A stretch of 64,000 nt of DNA from Cribrihabitans_A pelagius (GTDB taxonomy: Bacteria > Pseudomonadota > Alphaproteobacteria > Rhodobacterales > Rhodobacteraceae). The stretch's first letter is position 1. Every line of letters starts with the position of its first letter. The position numbers were made by a program, and so were the translations under genes. A model generated the notes under the pieces. That model did not search any database. It was not told the DNA's origin and saw nothing but the letters and a program-made list of their open reading frames with translations. Location: assembly GCF_048820915.1 (NCBI RefSeq), contig NZ_JBMERR010000009.1, positions 1-64,000 of the forward strand, given 5' to 3'. Below, one piece after another: positions 42,357-52,005 of the stretch.

Positions 42357-45300
42357 ATGACGTTCGACCGTTGCGATGCCAGCTTCCTGACGGGAGGCGG
42401 CGAGATGGGCAAGCTGATCCGCGAAATGGACTGGTCCGCAACCCCGCTCGGACCGATCGGGGACTGGCCGCAGAGCCTGCGCACAGCGGTCAGTATCTGC
42501 ATTTCCTCCAACTTCCCGATCTCCATGGCCTGGGGGCCGGAGCACGTGCAGATCTACAATGACGGATACTGGCCGATCTGCGGCGGCAAGCACCCGGACT
42601 CGATGGGGCAGAATTTCACCGAATGCTGGGCGTCGGCCATGCCGGTCATCGGCGAGGCCTTCTACAAGGCGCTGGAGGGCGAAAGCCAGTTCATCCAGAA
42701 CCAGCGCATGTTCCTGGACCGGCATGGCTATCTGGAGGAGACCTTCTTTACCTTCTCCTTCAGCCCGATCCGTGACGAAAGCGGCGGCGTCGGCGGTCTG
42801 TTCCACCCGGTGAACGAGGTGACCGGCAAAATGCTGGCCGAGCGCCGCGGCCGCCTGCTGCGCGATCTGTCGGAGCGCACTGGCAGCGCCAATACCGTGC
42901 CGGAGGCTTTTGCGCTTGCGGCACAATCGCTGGCGGAAGACGACACCGACCTGCCGTTCGTGCTGATATACCTGACTGATCCGGACAACGGCCGGGCCCG
43001 GCTTGCCGAGGCCGTGGGGATCGCGCCGGGCACGCCCGCCAGCCCGGAGGTGGTGCAGCTGGATACCGGGGGCGGCACTGTGTGGCCGCTGCACGAGGTG
43101 ATGGAGAGCGGCAGGAGCGTGGATGTCACCGGGCTGGAGGGCCGCTTTGGTGCCCTCGCCTGCGGGCCCTATCCCGAACCGCCCTCCCGCGCCCGCATAC
43201 TGCCGGTGGTGCCGCCGGGGGCGGATGCGCCGCGCGCTCTGATCGTCGCCGGCACCAGCGCAAGGCTTTCCTTCGACGAGGAGTATGCCAGCTTCCTGCG
43301 TCTGCTGGCGGCCGCCGTCACCGCCGCCGTTGCCAATGCCGAGGCACTGGAACATGAGCGCCGCCGGGCGGAGGCTCTGGCCGAGATCGACCGCGCCAAG
43401 ACGCTGTTCTTCTCCAACGTCAGCCATGAATTCCGCACCCCGATCACCCTGATGCTCGGCCCGCTGGCAGACATGCTGGCACAGGGCGATTTGGACCCGG
43501 GGGGGCGCGAGTCGCTGGAGATGGTGCAGCGCAACGGGCGGCGGCTGCTGAAGCTGGTGAACACGCTCCTGGACTTTTCGCGGCTCGAAGCCGGCCGAGC
43601 GCAGGCCTCATTCGAGCCTGCGGACCTGGGCGCTCTGACCGCCGATCTTGCCAGCAGCTTCCGCTCGGCCTGCGACAACGCAGGTCTTGCGCTGGAGGTG
43701 AATTGCGCTCCGGTCCAGGCCCATGCCGACCGGGAACTGTGGGAGAAGATCGTTCTGAACCTCCTGTCCAACGCCTTCAAGTTCACACTGGAGGGGCGCA
43801 TCTGCGTCTCGATGGCGGAAGAAGAGGGCGCGGCTGTGCTCAGGGTGCGCGACACCGGCACAGGCATCCCCGCCTCCGAGCTGCCGCGCATTTTCGACCG
43901 CTTCCACCGTGTCGCGGGCAGCAGCGGGCGCTCCTACGAGGGCAGCGGCATCGGGCTGGCGCTGGCGCAGGAGGTGGCCGCGTTGCATGGCGGCAGCATC
44001 TCGGCGGAAAGCGAGCTGGGGGCGGGCACCTGTTTCACCGTCCGCATACCGCTCGGCACCGCGCATCTGCCAAAGGAGCGGATCGGCGCCGCCAAGGCGC
44101 TGCAGTCAACGGCAGTGGCGGCCGAAACCTATGTCGAAGAGGCAATGCGCTGGCTGCCGGAGGGGGATACCGCGCCACGGCTGGCGGAAAGCGCTGGAGC
44201 GGCGCCGCGCCCGGCCGTTGCTTCCACGGATACAGACACACGGCGCCCGCGCATTCTCTGGGCTGACGACAATGCCGACATGCGTGACTACGTGCGCCGC
44301 CTCCTCAGCCCCGCTTACGAGGTGATCTGCGCCTCCGATGGCGCCGCGGCGCTGGAAGCGGCCCGCGCGAGCCCGCCCGATCTGGTGCTCTCGGATGTGA
44401 TGATGCCCAGGCTCGACGGTTTCGGCCTGATCGCGGCCTTGCGCGCGGAGCCGCGGCTGCGCACGGTGCCGGTGATCCTGCTGTCGGCGCGGGCAGGAGA
44501 GGAATCCCGGGTCGAAGGGCTGGAGGCGGGCGCCAGCGACTACCTGGTCAAACCGTTCTCCGAGCGTGAGCTGCTGGCCCGGGTGGAAGCCCAACTGAAG
44601 CTTGCGGGGCTCAGGGCCGAAGTCGCGCGCGGCGAGGCGCTGAGCGAGCGCATTCTGCAAAGCAGCCAGGACGGTATCCAGCTTCTGGACCTGGAGGGCC
44701 GCATTCTCATCGGCAACGGTATCGGGCTGGGCACCCTGCAGGGCGGCCACCCGGTGCCGCCGGTGGGCGCGCGCTATGCCTGCCTTTGGGATGGCGAGCA
44801 CCGCGCCGCTGCCGAACAGGCAGTGGCCGAGGCGCTGGCGGGGCGGCCGGGACGGTTCACCGCCGAACGCCGCGATCCCGCGGGCACTCCCGGCTGGTGG
44901 GACGAGCTGGTCTCACCCATCTTCGGCACCGACGGGCAGGCGGAACGGCTCCTGGTGATCTCCCGCGATATCACCGAAGCCAAACAGGCCGAGGAAAAGC
45001 GCCAGCTGCTGCTGCACGAGCTGAACCACCGGGTGAAGAACACGCTGGCGATTGTCCAGTCGATGGCGGCTCAGACCCTGCGCGGCTCCGGCGTGGAAAG
45101 CGCCAGCCGCAGCGCTTTCGAGATGCGGCTGATGTCGCTGGCGGCCTCGCATGACCTTCTGACCCGCCAGCAATGGGACGCCGCGGCGCTGCGCGACATG
45201 GTCGAGGGCGCGCTGCGGCCCTTCGCGCCGCCCGGGGCACCGTCCCGCTTCCGGCTCGAAGGGCCCGATGTCAAACTGGGGCCGAACCTGGTGCTGTCGC

Positions 45301-45587
45301 TTGGGCTGGGCCTGCATGAGCTCGCGACCAATGCCGCCAAATACGGTGCGCTTTCGGTGCCGGAAGGCCACGTCGCGATCCGCTGGCGCATCGGGGACGG
45401 CCGCCTGCGCTTCCGCTGGCAGGAACATGGCGGCCCGCCGGTCTCGCCGCCGTCCAAGAAGGGGTTCGGCACCCGGCTGATCAATACCGGCCTGGGGCAT
45501 CAGTTTGCAGCGGAGGTGACGATGGACTTCCCGGGGGAGGGGCTGGTCTGCGAAATCAGCCTGGGTCTGGAGGCGCTGGATGTCTGA
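42357..45587 (+). CDS. Hybrid sensor with two kinase modules (HisKA and HWE/HisKA_2)
   Basis: A 1076-residue soluble protein. In order: a PAS domain (LGPIGDWPQSLRTAVSICIS, quoted in part), a GAF-like region (about 160-330), a classical HisKA domain with His357 (NVSHEFRTPITL) and HATPase (NLLSNAFKFT, GSGIGLALAQEV). A receiver follows with phospho-acceptor Asp680 (LVLSDVMMPRLDG), then a second PAS (ILQSSQDGIQLLDLEGRIL) and an HWE/HisKA_2 kinase with His891 (LHELNHRVKNTLAIVQ). No membrane helix is seen. Two full kinases in one chain can feed different partners. The stop overlaps the start of a stand-alone receiver gene (45580). Confidence 0.9.
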   Translation: MTFDRCDASFLTGGGEMGKLIREMDWSATPLGPIGDWPQSLRTAVSICISSNFPISMAWGPEHVQIYNDGYWPICGGKHPDSMGQNFTECWASAMPVIGEAFYKALEGESQFIQNQRMFLDRHGYLEETFFTFSFSPIRDESGGVGGLFHPVNEVTGKMLAERRGRLLRDLSERTGSANTVPEAFALAAQSLAEDDTDLPFVLIYLTDPDNGRARLAEAVGIAPGTPASPEVVQLDTGGGTVWPLHEVMESGRSVDVTGLEGRFGALACGPYPEPPSRARILPVVPPGADAPRALIVAGTSARLSFDEEYASFLRLLAAAVTAAVANAEALEHERRRAEALAEIDRAKTLFFSNVSHEFRTPITLMLGPLADMLAQGDLDPGGRESLEMVQRNGRRLLKLVNTLLDFSRLEAGRAQASFEPADLGALTADLASSFRSACDNAGLALEVNCAPVQAHADRELWEKIVLNLLSNAFKFTLEGRICVSMAEEEGAAVLRVRDTGTGIPASELPRIFDRFHRVAGSSGRSYEGSGIGLALAQEVAALHGGSISAESELGAGTCFTVRIPLGTAHLPKERIGAAKALQSTAVAAETYVEEAMRWLPEGDTAPRLAESAGAAPRPAVASTDTDTRRPRILWADDNADMRDYVRRLLSPAYEVICASDGAAALEAARASPPDLVLSDVMMPRLDGFGLIAALRAEPRLRTVPVILLSARAGEESRVEGLEAGASDYLVKPFSERELLARVEAQLKLAGLRAEVARGEALSERILQSSQDGIQLLDLEGRILIGNGIGLGTLQGGHPVPPVGARYACLWDGEHRAAAEQAVAEALAGRPGRFTAERRDPAGTPGWWDELVSPIFGTDGQAERLLVISRDITEAKQAEEKRQLLLHELNHRVKNTLAIVQSMAAQTLRGSGVESASRSAFEMRLMSLAASHDLLTRQQWDAAALRDMVEGALRPFAPPGAPSRFRLEGPDVKLGPNLVLSLGLGLHELATNAAKYGALSVPEGHVAIRWRIGDGRLRFRWQEHGGPPVSPPSKKGFGTRLINTGLGHQFAAEVTMDFPGEGLVCEISLGLEALDV

Positions 45588-45960
45588 GATAGTAAAAATG
45601 CAGGGTCTGCGGGTGCTTGTGGTCGAGGACGAGATGCTGGTGGCGATGATGATCGAGGACATCCTCGAAGATCTGGGCTGCGCGGTCACCATGGCGGGCA
45701 GCGAGACGGCGGGTCTGGGCGCGTTGGAGGCGGGCAGTTTCGATGCGGCGGTGCTGGATGTGAACCTGCATGGCGAGACGTCCTACAGGGTGGCCAAGGC
45801 GGCGCATGACAGAAGTATCCCGATTCTGTTTTCCACCGGCTACAGCAACACGAGGCTCGGCCCGCCCTTCGAAGATCACCCGATCCTGACCAAACCTTTT
45901 GGCGAGGACGACCTGACGCTGGCGCTTTCCAGGCTCACCGGCGGTGCAAAGCCCTCCTGA
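45580..45960 (+). CDS. Single-domain response regulator (CheY-like)
   Basis: This 126-residue receiver has LRVLVVEDEMLVAMMIEDIL, phospho-acceptor Asp in AAVLDVNLHGE and Lys in HPILTKPFGED. No output domain is present. It overlaps the end of the double-kinase gene and is of the type often paired with HWE kinases, so it is probably the direct target of the second kinase module. Confidence 0.9.
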   Translation: MSEIVKMQGLRVLVVEDEMLVAMMIEDILEDLGCAVTMAGSETAGLGALEAGSFDAAVLDVNLHGETSYRVAKAAHDRSIPILFSTGYSNTRLGPPFEDHPILTKPFGEDDLTLALSRLTGGAKPS

Positions 45961-46065
45961 ACGGCCACCGTTGCCGCAGCCGGGCGTCCTCCCGCTGGGG
46001 GTGCCAGGGGCTGCCGCGGGCTGCCATTGCAAACCTGCAAGCCGCCCGCCGCGGGGCAGGCCAGG

Positions 46066-46518
46066 CTACAACGGCACTTCCACCACGCGCCAGTAGCTTT
46101 CGATCATGTCGACGAGGTTCAGAAAATCCCGGCCTGCGGTTTCCTTGACGATATAGCCGGTCACGTTGAGATTATAGGCGGCGGCCTTGTCTTCCTCCAT
46201 CTTGGAGGTGGTGAGGATGAAGATGATGGATTGCTTCAAATCCGGGTCGTTGCGCAGTTCCTGCACCAGCTCGATGCCATTCATCCGTGGCATGTTGATG
46301 TCGACCAGCAGGATGTAGGGCACAGGCATCTTGCGCTCGGGATCCTGACCTCGCAGTAATTCCAGTGCCTCGATGCCGTCGACGGTGCGAACGATCGTGT
46401 TGGCCAGCCGCACGCTGCGGAAGGCGCGCTGCACTGCCTTGGCGTCGCCATCGTCGTCCTCCACCAGGAGGATGTTCAGCGGAGCGGTTTGCCTGTCGTT
46501 GGTTGCCAGGGTCAGCAT
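46066..46518 (-). CDS. Rcp1-like single-domain response regulator
   Basis: This 150-residue receiver belongs to the Rcp1 type that works with phytochrome-like kinases. It shows LNILLVEDDDGDAKAVQRAF, Asp in YILLVDINMPRMNGIELVQEL and TTSKMEEDKAAAYNLNVTGYIVK (quoted in part). The start at 46518 has AAGGAGGG. It lies 21 bp downstream of the PAS kinase gene and is co-transcribed with it, convergent to the CheY-like gene. Confidence 0.9.
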   Translation of the reverse strand: MLTLATNDRQTAPLNILLVEDDDGDAKAVQRAFRSVRLANTIVRTVDGIEALELLRGQDPERKMPVPYILLVDINMPRMNGIELVQELRNDPDLKQSIIFILTTSKMEEDKAAAYNLNVTGYIVKETAGRDFLNLVDMIESYWRVVEVPL

Positions 46519-46539
46519 AGCGTCCCTCCTTCGTTGCAA

Positions 46540-47997
46540 TCAGTTCAACCGTTGGTGTTTCGGCCAAGTGAAACGGAAGTCGGCGCCCTGGCCTTCGGCG
46601 GAGTCGACGGTGATCGTCTCTCCGAAATGCTGCACGTGCTTGTAAATCATCGCCAATCCCATGCCGCTGCCCTCAACGCGGTCGCGCGGCTTCAGGGTCT
46701 GGAACATCTTGAAGATCTGGTCGTGAAACTTGGGGTCGATGCCGGGCCCGTCGTCGCGGACAGAAAACAGGTATTTCTCGCCCCGGTCCTCGACCCCGAT
46801 CTCGATCCGGCCGGCGTCCCTGTCGTGATGCTTGATCGAGTTGTTGATCAGATTGACGAAGATCTGCTGTACCGGCATCGTGTTGAGCGCGATGCCGGAG
46901 AACTCCGGGCTGACCGCGATTTCGAAGCGCTCGGGCTTTTCGACCAGCAGCATCACGTCCTTCATCAGGTCGTCGCCGCTGGTGCGGGTGGTGTAGCGGT
47001 TATCGGTCTGACGGCCGATGCGGGAATACTCCAGAAGATCGTCGAGCAGCCGCTCCATCCGCTCCACCCGGTTGCGCAGGAGCGACATGTTCTCCAGGCT
47101 CTCCTCATCCAGCTTGCCCTCCAAGTCCTCCTCCAGCCAGCGGGAGGTGTTGTCGATTACCCGCAGCGGCGCTTTCAGGTCATGCGAGGCGACATAGGCG
47201 AACTGATCGAGCTCCTGGTTGGAGCGCGCCAGCCGCTCGATATAGTCCTCGCGATCCTCCTCGGCCTCCTTGCGCTCGGTGATGTCGCGGATGATGAGGG
47301 TGAACAGCACCTTCCCGCCCACCTCGGTCGCGCCCGTCGAGCGCTCGATGGGGAAGGTGCTGCCGTCCTTGCGCAGGCCGACCATCTCCCGGTTGATGTC
47401 GATCGCGCTTCTGTCATGTGTCTCCTGGTAACGCTGGAAGGATTCATCGCTTTCCGTGCGGTAGCAATCCGGGACCAATATGCCGGCCGGCTTGCCCACT
47501 ACCTCTTCGGCGTTGTAGCCGTACAGTTTTTCGCAGGCCGGGTTGAAGCTGTCGATGAGGCCGTCCTCGTCGATAGTGATGATCCCGTCCACCGAGCCCG
47601 TCACCACCGCGCTCAGCCGCGCTTCGTTGCTCTGCAGGGCAAGCTCTGTCTTTTTGAGGTTGAAGTAGACCATGAAGGCCACAACCCAGATCGCCGCCAG
47701 CGACAGCGCCCGGTTCACCAGCACCGCCGACAGGCTGGTAGTGGTTTCTGTGATCACCAGATAGGCAATGACCGTCAGCGCGGAGGCTATGCCCGCGAGC
47801 ACGAAGGTGACGTAAGCGGGCCGCCACCACATGGCGCAGAGGACGAAGAACACGTGAATGATGCCGCCAGCCACGCCCAGCGGGGTCATCAGATCGAAGA
47901 TTATGCCGGCGGCGAGGATCACCGCGGTCGAGAAGAATGTCACCTTGTTTTCGGTGCCGAATGCGGACTGGGGGGAATGCGTCTGAGGGGGGCTCAT
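46540..47997 (-). CDS. Membrane PAS-domain histidine kinase
   Basis: This 485-residue kinase starts at 47997, preceded by AAAAGGAG. Four to five membrane helices (about 25-135) lead into a PAS domain (VVTGSVDGIITIDEDGLIDS; LYGYNAEEVVGKPAGILVPD). A HisKA helix with His in VASHDLKAPLRV and an HATPase (NLINNSIKHHD, VRDDGPGI, GSGMGLAMIYKHV) follow. This is the kinase type found in bacteriophytochromes and their relatives, partnered by Rcp1-like receivers such as the next gene. No chromophore-binding domain is present, so the signal probably reaches the membrane part or PAS. Confidence 0.9.
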   Translation of the reverse strand: MSPPQTHSPQSAFGTENKVTFFSTAVILAAGIIFDLMTPLGVAGGIIHVFFVLCAMWWRPAYVTFVLAGIASALTVIAYLVITETTTSLSAVLVNRALSLAAIWVVAFMVYFNLKKTELALQSNEARLSAVVTGSVDGIITIDEDGLIDSFNPACEKLYGYNAEEVVGKPAGILVPDCYRTESDESFQRYQETHDRSAIDINREMVGLRKDGSTFPIERSTGATEVGGKVLFTLIIRDITERKEAEEDREDYIERLARSNQELDQFAYVASHDLKAPLRVIDNTSRWLEEDLEGKLDEESLENMSLLRNRVERMERLLDDLLEYSRIGRQTDNRYTTRTSGDDLMKDVMLLVEKPERFEIAVSPEFSGIALNTMPVQQIFVNLINNSIKHHDRDAGRIEIGVEDRGEKYLFSVRDDGPGIDPKFHDQIFKMFQTLKPRDRVEGSGMGLAMIYKHVQHFGETITVDSAEGQGADFRFTWPKHQRLN

Positions 47998-48210
47998 ATG
48001 TGCTCCTTTTGGACGGCTGTCCGGGATGTTCCTTCTAGTGTGCAGCCAGGGAGCCGCCCTGCGGCTAGGGCGGCAGGCAGTTGTAATGACGATACACCAA
48101 TAAGATGCACGAATGCATGAAAGTATCGTTAAGGTTGCAGTCAGTTGATCCCTTCGCAACGCCCGGCCCCGCCGCTGGCGGCAAGGGGGCGGGCATTGGT
48201 CTGTTCCGCG

Positions 48211-49068
48211 CTACCAGCCGGCAGACGCCCCGGTGCGCTGCATCGAGGCCCGGCGCGTGAGGATCAGGCGCCGGGCGAAGGCCAGCACGAAGATCGCGGT
48301 CAGGATCAGCACGATGGTCGGTGCAGGCGCGCTGTCGAGGTAGAAGCTTGCATAGGTGCCCGCCAGCATCGAGGTCATGCACACCACCACCGCCACCCAG
48401 AGCATGGCGCTGAACCGGCGCACCAGCAGGAAAGCGATCGCCCCGGGTGCAATCAGCAGGCCAATCGCCAGAATCAGCCCGGCTGCCGAGAGCGTGGCAA
48501 CGATGGTCAGCGACAGCGCCGCCAGCAGCCCGTAATGCAGCCAGTTCACCCGCAGCCCCGAGGCTTGCGCCTGGGCCGGGTCGAAACTGTGCAGCAGAAG
48601 ATCCTTCCATTTCAGCACCAGCCCGGTGCCGACGGCCAGCGAGATGAGGGCGGCGGTCCACAGCTCGTCCGGCTCCACCCCCAGCATGTTGCCGAACAGG
48701 ATATGGTCAAGGTGCGCGTTGGTCTCCACCGAGACATAGAGCACGATGCCGACCCCGAACATGCCGGAGAAGACTACCCCCATCACCGTGTCCTGCTTGA
48801 CCCGGCTGTTGCCCGACAGGTAGCCGGTCGCCACCGCGCAGAGCATGCCCGCGCCAAAGGCGCCCAAGATCAGCGGCAGCCCGGCGATATAGGCCAGCAC
48901 GATCCCCGGCAGCACCGCGTGGCTGACCGCATCCCCCATCAAGGCCCAGCCTTTCATCACTAGGAAACAGGACAATAGCGCCGCCGGCACCGACACGATG
49001 GCCGAGATCAGGAAGGCGTTCTGCATGAAGGCAAATTGGAACGGCTGAAGAAGCGTGTCCATGTCCAT
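48211..49068 (-). CDS. sitD: Metal ABC transporter permease (SitD/ZnuB family)
   Basis: This 285-residue permease has about eight to nine helices and family phrases ALMGDAVSHAVLPGIVLAYI, IGLLIAPGAIAFLLVRRF and SFDPAQAQASGL. It starts one base into the end of the previous gene (49068 shared) and is the last gene of the sit operon. It forms the channel with the SitC-type partner for Mn(II)/Fe(II) uptake. Confidence 0.92.
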   Translation of the reverse strand: MDMDTLLQPFQFAFMQNAFLISAIVSVPAALLSCFLVMKGWALMGDAVSHAVLPGIVLAYIAGLPLILGAFGAGMLCAVATGYLSGNSRVKQDTVMGVVFSGMFGVGIVLYVSVETNAHLDHILFGNMLGVEPDELWTAALISLAVGTGLVLKWKDLLLHSFDPAQAQASGLRVNWLHYGLLAALSLTIVATLSAAGLILAIGLLIAPGAIAFLLVRRFSAMLWVAVVVCMTSMLAGTYASFYLDSAPAPTIVLILTAIFVLAFARRLILTRRASMQRTGASAGW

Positions 49069-49976
49069 TACCGGCTCTCCTCGGTTGCGGCGGTGGCGGG
49101 CACGGGAACGGTCATCTGCGGGCCGCGTCGCAGCGCGTCGCGCGCTTTCTTCCGGGCCGCCAGCAACCCGTGTTTCGGGGCAAGAACAAAGGCGGAAAGG
49201 AAGATCAGCGTTTGCAGTGTCACGATGATGCCGCCGGTGGCGCCGTCCAGGAAATAGCTCGCATAAGCGCCGGTAAAGCTGGTGGTGGCGCCGATCAGCA
49301 CCGACAGCGCGATCAGCCGGGGGAAACGGTCACACAGCAGATAGGCGGTGGCGCCGGGGGTGACGACCATGGCGATCACCAGGAAGGCCCCCACGGTCTG
49401 CATCGCCGCCACCACCGAGGCCGACAGCAGCACGAAGAACATCGCCTTCAGGCGTCCCGGCCGCAACCCGATGGTGCGGGCGTGGTTTTCGTCGAAGAAA
49501 GTGACCATCAGGTCCTTCCATTTCGCCAGCAGCACCGCCAGCGAGACAAAGCCGATGATCGCCAGTTGCAGCGTGTCCTCCGGCGTGATCGCGAGGATGT
49601 TGCCCATGGTGATGGTCTGCACCGAGACCGACATCGGGTTCACCGAGACGATGAACAGCCCCAGGCCAAAGAACGACGTGAAGATCAGCCCGATGATCAC
49701 ATCCACCTTGAGGCCTGACCGCTCCGACAGGAACAGCATCGCACCGGAGGCAAGTCCGCCTGCGACGAAGGCGCCAAGCGCGAAGGGCAGGCCAAGGATG
49801 TAGGCACCCGCAACCCCGGGCACCACCGAATGCGAAAGCGCATCGCCAATCAGCGACCAGCCCTTCAGCATCAGATAGGCCGACAGGAAGGCGCAGACCG
49901 CGCCGACCAGCGCCGACACCCACATGGCGTTGGTCATGTAGCCGTAGGAAAACGGTTCCAGCAGGTACTCGGTCAT
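49068..49976 (-). CDS. sitC: Metal ABC transporter permease (SitC family)
   Basis: This 302-residue permease is paralogous to the next gene. It shows LIGDALSHSVVPGVAGAYIL, MVVTPGATAYLLCDRFPRL and FFDENHARTIGL. It overlaps the ATP-binding gene by ATGA (49973-49976). The C-terminal 35 residues are basic and cytoplasmic. Homologues import Mn(II) or Fe(II); Zn(II) cannot be excluded from sequence alone. Confidence 0.92.
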   Translation of the reverse strand: MTEYLLEPFSYGYMTNAMWVSALVGAVCAFLSAYLMLKGWSLIGDALSHSVVPGVAGAYILGLPFALGAFVAGGLASGAMLFLSERSGLKVDVIIGLIFTSFFGLGLFIVSVNPMSVSVQTITMGNILAITPEDTLQLAIIGFVSLAVLLAKWKDLMVTFFDENHARTIGLRPGRLKAMFFVLLSASVVAAMQTVGAFLVIAMVVTPGATAYLLCDRFPRLIALSVLIGATTSFTGAYASYFLDGATGGIIVTLQTLIFLSAFVLAPKHGLLAARKKARDALRRGPQMTVPVPATAATEESR

Positions 49977-50953
49977 GAGCTGCTCCCGCCGGTGCTCCCG
50001 GTGCCGCCCACCGCGGGCTCCGGCTTGGCGCGGCTCTCCTCGCCGCCTGCCTTTTTGGCGCGGCGCTTGCTGAGCTGGGTCTTTTCGCCATATTGCACGA
50101 AGGGGCGTTCGTCGTCGGTCAGGATGGTGACCTGACGGGGGTCGCCGTCCTCGTGCAGGGCGGTGCCGCCGAGGGTGAAATGACGCAGCACACCGCCAAA
50201 GGCGTGTTCCAGGTTCTCACGGGTGAAAGTGGTCTCGGTCGGGCCAAAGCCCAGCACCGTGCCCTTGACCAGCACTGTGCGGTCGCAGAACTCAGGGACA
50301 GAGCCGAGGTTGTGGGTGGAAACCAGCATCACCCGGCCCTCGGCGCGCAGCTCGCGCAGGAGCGCGATGATCTGCTCCTCGGTTTTGACGTCCACGCCGG
50401 TAAAGGGCTCGTCCAGCAGGATCACCTGACCGTCCTGCGCCAAGGCGCGGGCCAGGAACACCCGCTTGCGCTGGCCGCCGGACAATTCGCCGATCTGGCG
50501 GTGGCGGAAGTCCTGCATGTTGACCCGGCGCAGCGCCTCATCGACGGCTTCGTGATCGGCCGGTTTGGGGCGGCGCAGAAAGCCCATGTGGCCGTAGCGG
50601 CCCATCATCACCACGTCTTCCACCAGCACCGGGAAGGCCCAGTCGACCTCCTCGGCCTGGGGCACATAGGCCACCAGGTTCTTGCGCAGCGCCTCGCGCA
50701 CCGGCAGGCCGAGAATGCGGATCTCGCCGCTGGCGGCCGGCACGAATCCCATGATGGCCTTGAACAGGGTGGATTTGCCCGCGCCATTGACGCCGACCAG
50801 CGCAGAAACGGTGCCGCGGGGAATTTCGAAACTGGCGTTCCACAGCGCGGTATGACCGTTGCGGTAGGTGACGGTGACGTCTTTCGCAGCGATGCCGCCG
50901 CCGGGGGGGCTGGCATTCGTCTTCATGGTCTGGACCTCGCTGGCGTCAAGCAT
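49973..50953 (-). CDS. sitB: Metal ABC transporter ATP-binding protein (SitB family)
   Basis: This ATPase of about 326 residues has Walker A GVNGAGKSTLF, YVPQAEEVDW (family-specific Q-loop), signature ELSGGQRKRVF, Walker B VILLDEPFTGVD and switch His in VSTHNLGS. The start at 50953 has GGAG at good spacing; 50926 is an alternative. The C-terminal 60-70 residues form a disordered tail rich in Lys, Glu, Gly and Ser, unusual for this subunit. It is 105 bp downstream of the binding-protein gene, with a hairpin in between. Confidence 0.92.
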   Translation of the reverse strand: MLDASEVQTMKTNASPPGGGIAAKDVTVTYRNGHTALWNASFEIPRGTVSALVGVNGAGKSTLFKAIMGFVPAASGEIRILGLPVREALRKNLVAYVPQAEEVDWAFPVLVEDVVMMGRYGHMGFLRRPKPADHEAVDEALRRVNMQDFRHRQIGELSGGQRKRVFLARALAQDGQVILLDEPFTGVDVKTEEQIIALLRELRAEGRVMLVSTHNLGSVPEFCDRTVLVKGTVLGFGPTETTFTRENLEHAFGGVLRHFTLGGTALHEDGDPRQVTILTDDERPFVQYGEKTQLSKRRAKKAGGEESRAKPEPAVGGTGSTGGSSS

Positions 50954-51009
50954 TTTGGTGCTCCGTAGTCTTACATGCACTTATGAATTCTGGGATCGAA
51001 AATGCATCC

Positions 51010-51033
51010 CCCCGCGGCGTTGCGGCCGCGGGG
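51010..51033 (-). promoter_or_regulatory. Intercistronic hairpin between sitA and sitB
   Basis: CCCCGCGGC at 51010-51018 pairs perfectly with GCCGCGGGG at 51025-51033 around a 6-nt loop. In the direction of transcription it is followed by GGATGCATTTTCG, a weak T-run. It may partly terminate or protect the sitA message, giving more binding protein than transporter. Confidence 0.55.
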
Positions 51034-51058
51034 AAGACGGATCGTTTGGCGCGAAGGC

Positions 51059-51964
51059 TCAGTTGGTGGCGGCGGTCAGCCCGCGGGCGATGGTCGAGGA
51101 GGTGACCTTCAGCAGGTCGATATAGGTCGGCACCGGGCCGCCCGCTTCGCTCAGCGAGTCGACATACAGCTCGCCGCCGTATTGCACGCCGGTTTCCCGC
51201 GCCACCTGCTCGGCCGGGGCGGTGTTCACGGTGCTTTCGCAGAACACCACCGGGATATCATGCGTGCGCACCCCGTCGATCACCGCGCGCACCTGCTGCG
51301 GGGTGCCGACCTGATCGGCGTTCATCGGCCAGAGGTACAGCTCCTTCATGCCGAAATCGCGGGCCAGGTAGCTAAAGGCGCCTTCGCAGGTGACCAGCCA
51401 GCGGCGGTCTTCGGGGATCGCGGCCACCGCTTCGCGCAGCGGTTCGATGGTGGCGCGCAGCTTGTCCTTGTAGGCCGCGGCGTTCTTCACGTAAACGGCG
51501 GCGTTCTCCGGGTCATGCTCGGCAAAGGCCTCGACGATGTTGTCGATGTAGATCAGCGCGTTGTCGAGACCCATCCAGGCGTGCGGGTTGGGCTTGCCTT
51601 CGTAGGAGCCGGCCGTGATCGAGATCGGGTTGATGCCGTCGGTCAGGGTGGCGGAGGGCACGTCCTTCAGGTTCGACAGGAACTGTTCGAACCACAGCTC
51701 CAGGTTCATGCCGTTCCACAGGATCAGGTCCGCGTCCGAGGCGCGCACGATGTCGCGCGGGGTCGGCTCGTAGCCGTGGATCTCGGCGCCCGGCTTGGTG
51801 ACAGAGACCACCTCGGCGGCGTCGCCAGCCACGTTTTGCGCCATGTCGGCAATCACGGTGAAGGTGGTGACCACCTTCATCTTATCTTCGGCGGCGGCAG
51901 CAGCGCTGGCCAGGCCCGCGGCGATGGCGGCGGCAGAAAGGGTCTTAAGCAGGGTCGGAACCAT
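51059..51964 (-). CDS. sitA: Metal ABC transporter binding protein (SitA-like, Mn/Fe)
   Basis: This 301-residue cluster-A-I binding protein has signal peptide MVPTLLKTLSAAAIAAGLAS (cleaved near AAAAE). Metal ligands of the Mn/Fe class fit the motifs AEIHGYEPTPRD (His), NPHAWM (His), VTCEGAFSYLARDFG (Glu) and the C-terminal Asp/Glu region LYVDSLSEAGG. The absence of the long His-rich loop of ZnuA argues for Mn(II)/Fe(II) rather than Zn(II). It is the first gene of sitABCD and lies directly behind the paired operator at 52006-52051. Confidence 0.9.
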   Translation of the reverse strand: MVPTLLKTLSAAAIAAGLASAAAAAEDKMKVVTTFTVIADMAQNVAGDAAEVVSVTKPGAEIHGYEPTPRDIVRASDADLILWNGMNLELWFEQFLSNLKDVPSATLTDGINPISITAGSYEGKPNPHAWMGLDNALIYIDNIVEAFAEHDPENAAVYVKNAAAYKDKLRATIEPLREAVAAIPEDRRWLVTCEGAFSYLARDFGMKELYLWPMNADQVGTPQQVRAVIDGVRTHDIPVVFCESTVNTAPAEQVARETGVQYGGELYVDSLSEAGGPVPTYIDLLKVTSSTIARGLTAATN

Positions 51965-52005
51965 TGGATTCTCCGTCAGGTGCAGGTGTTCTGGCGGAAG
52001 TGTTA

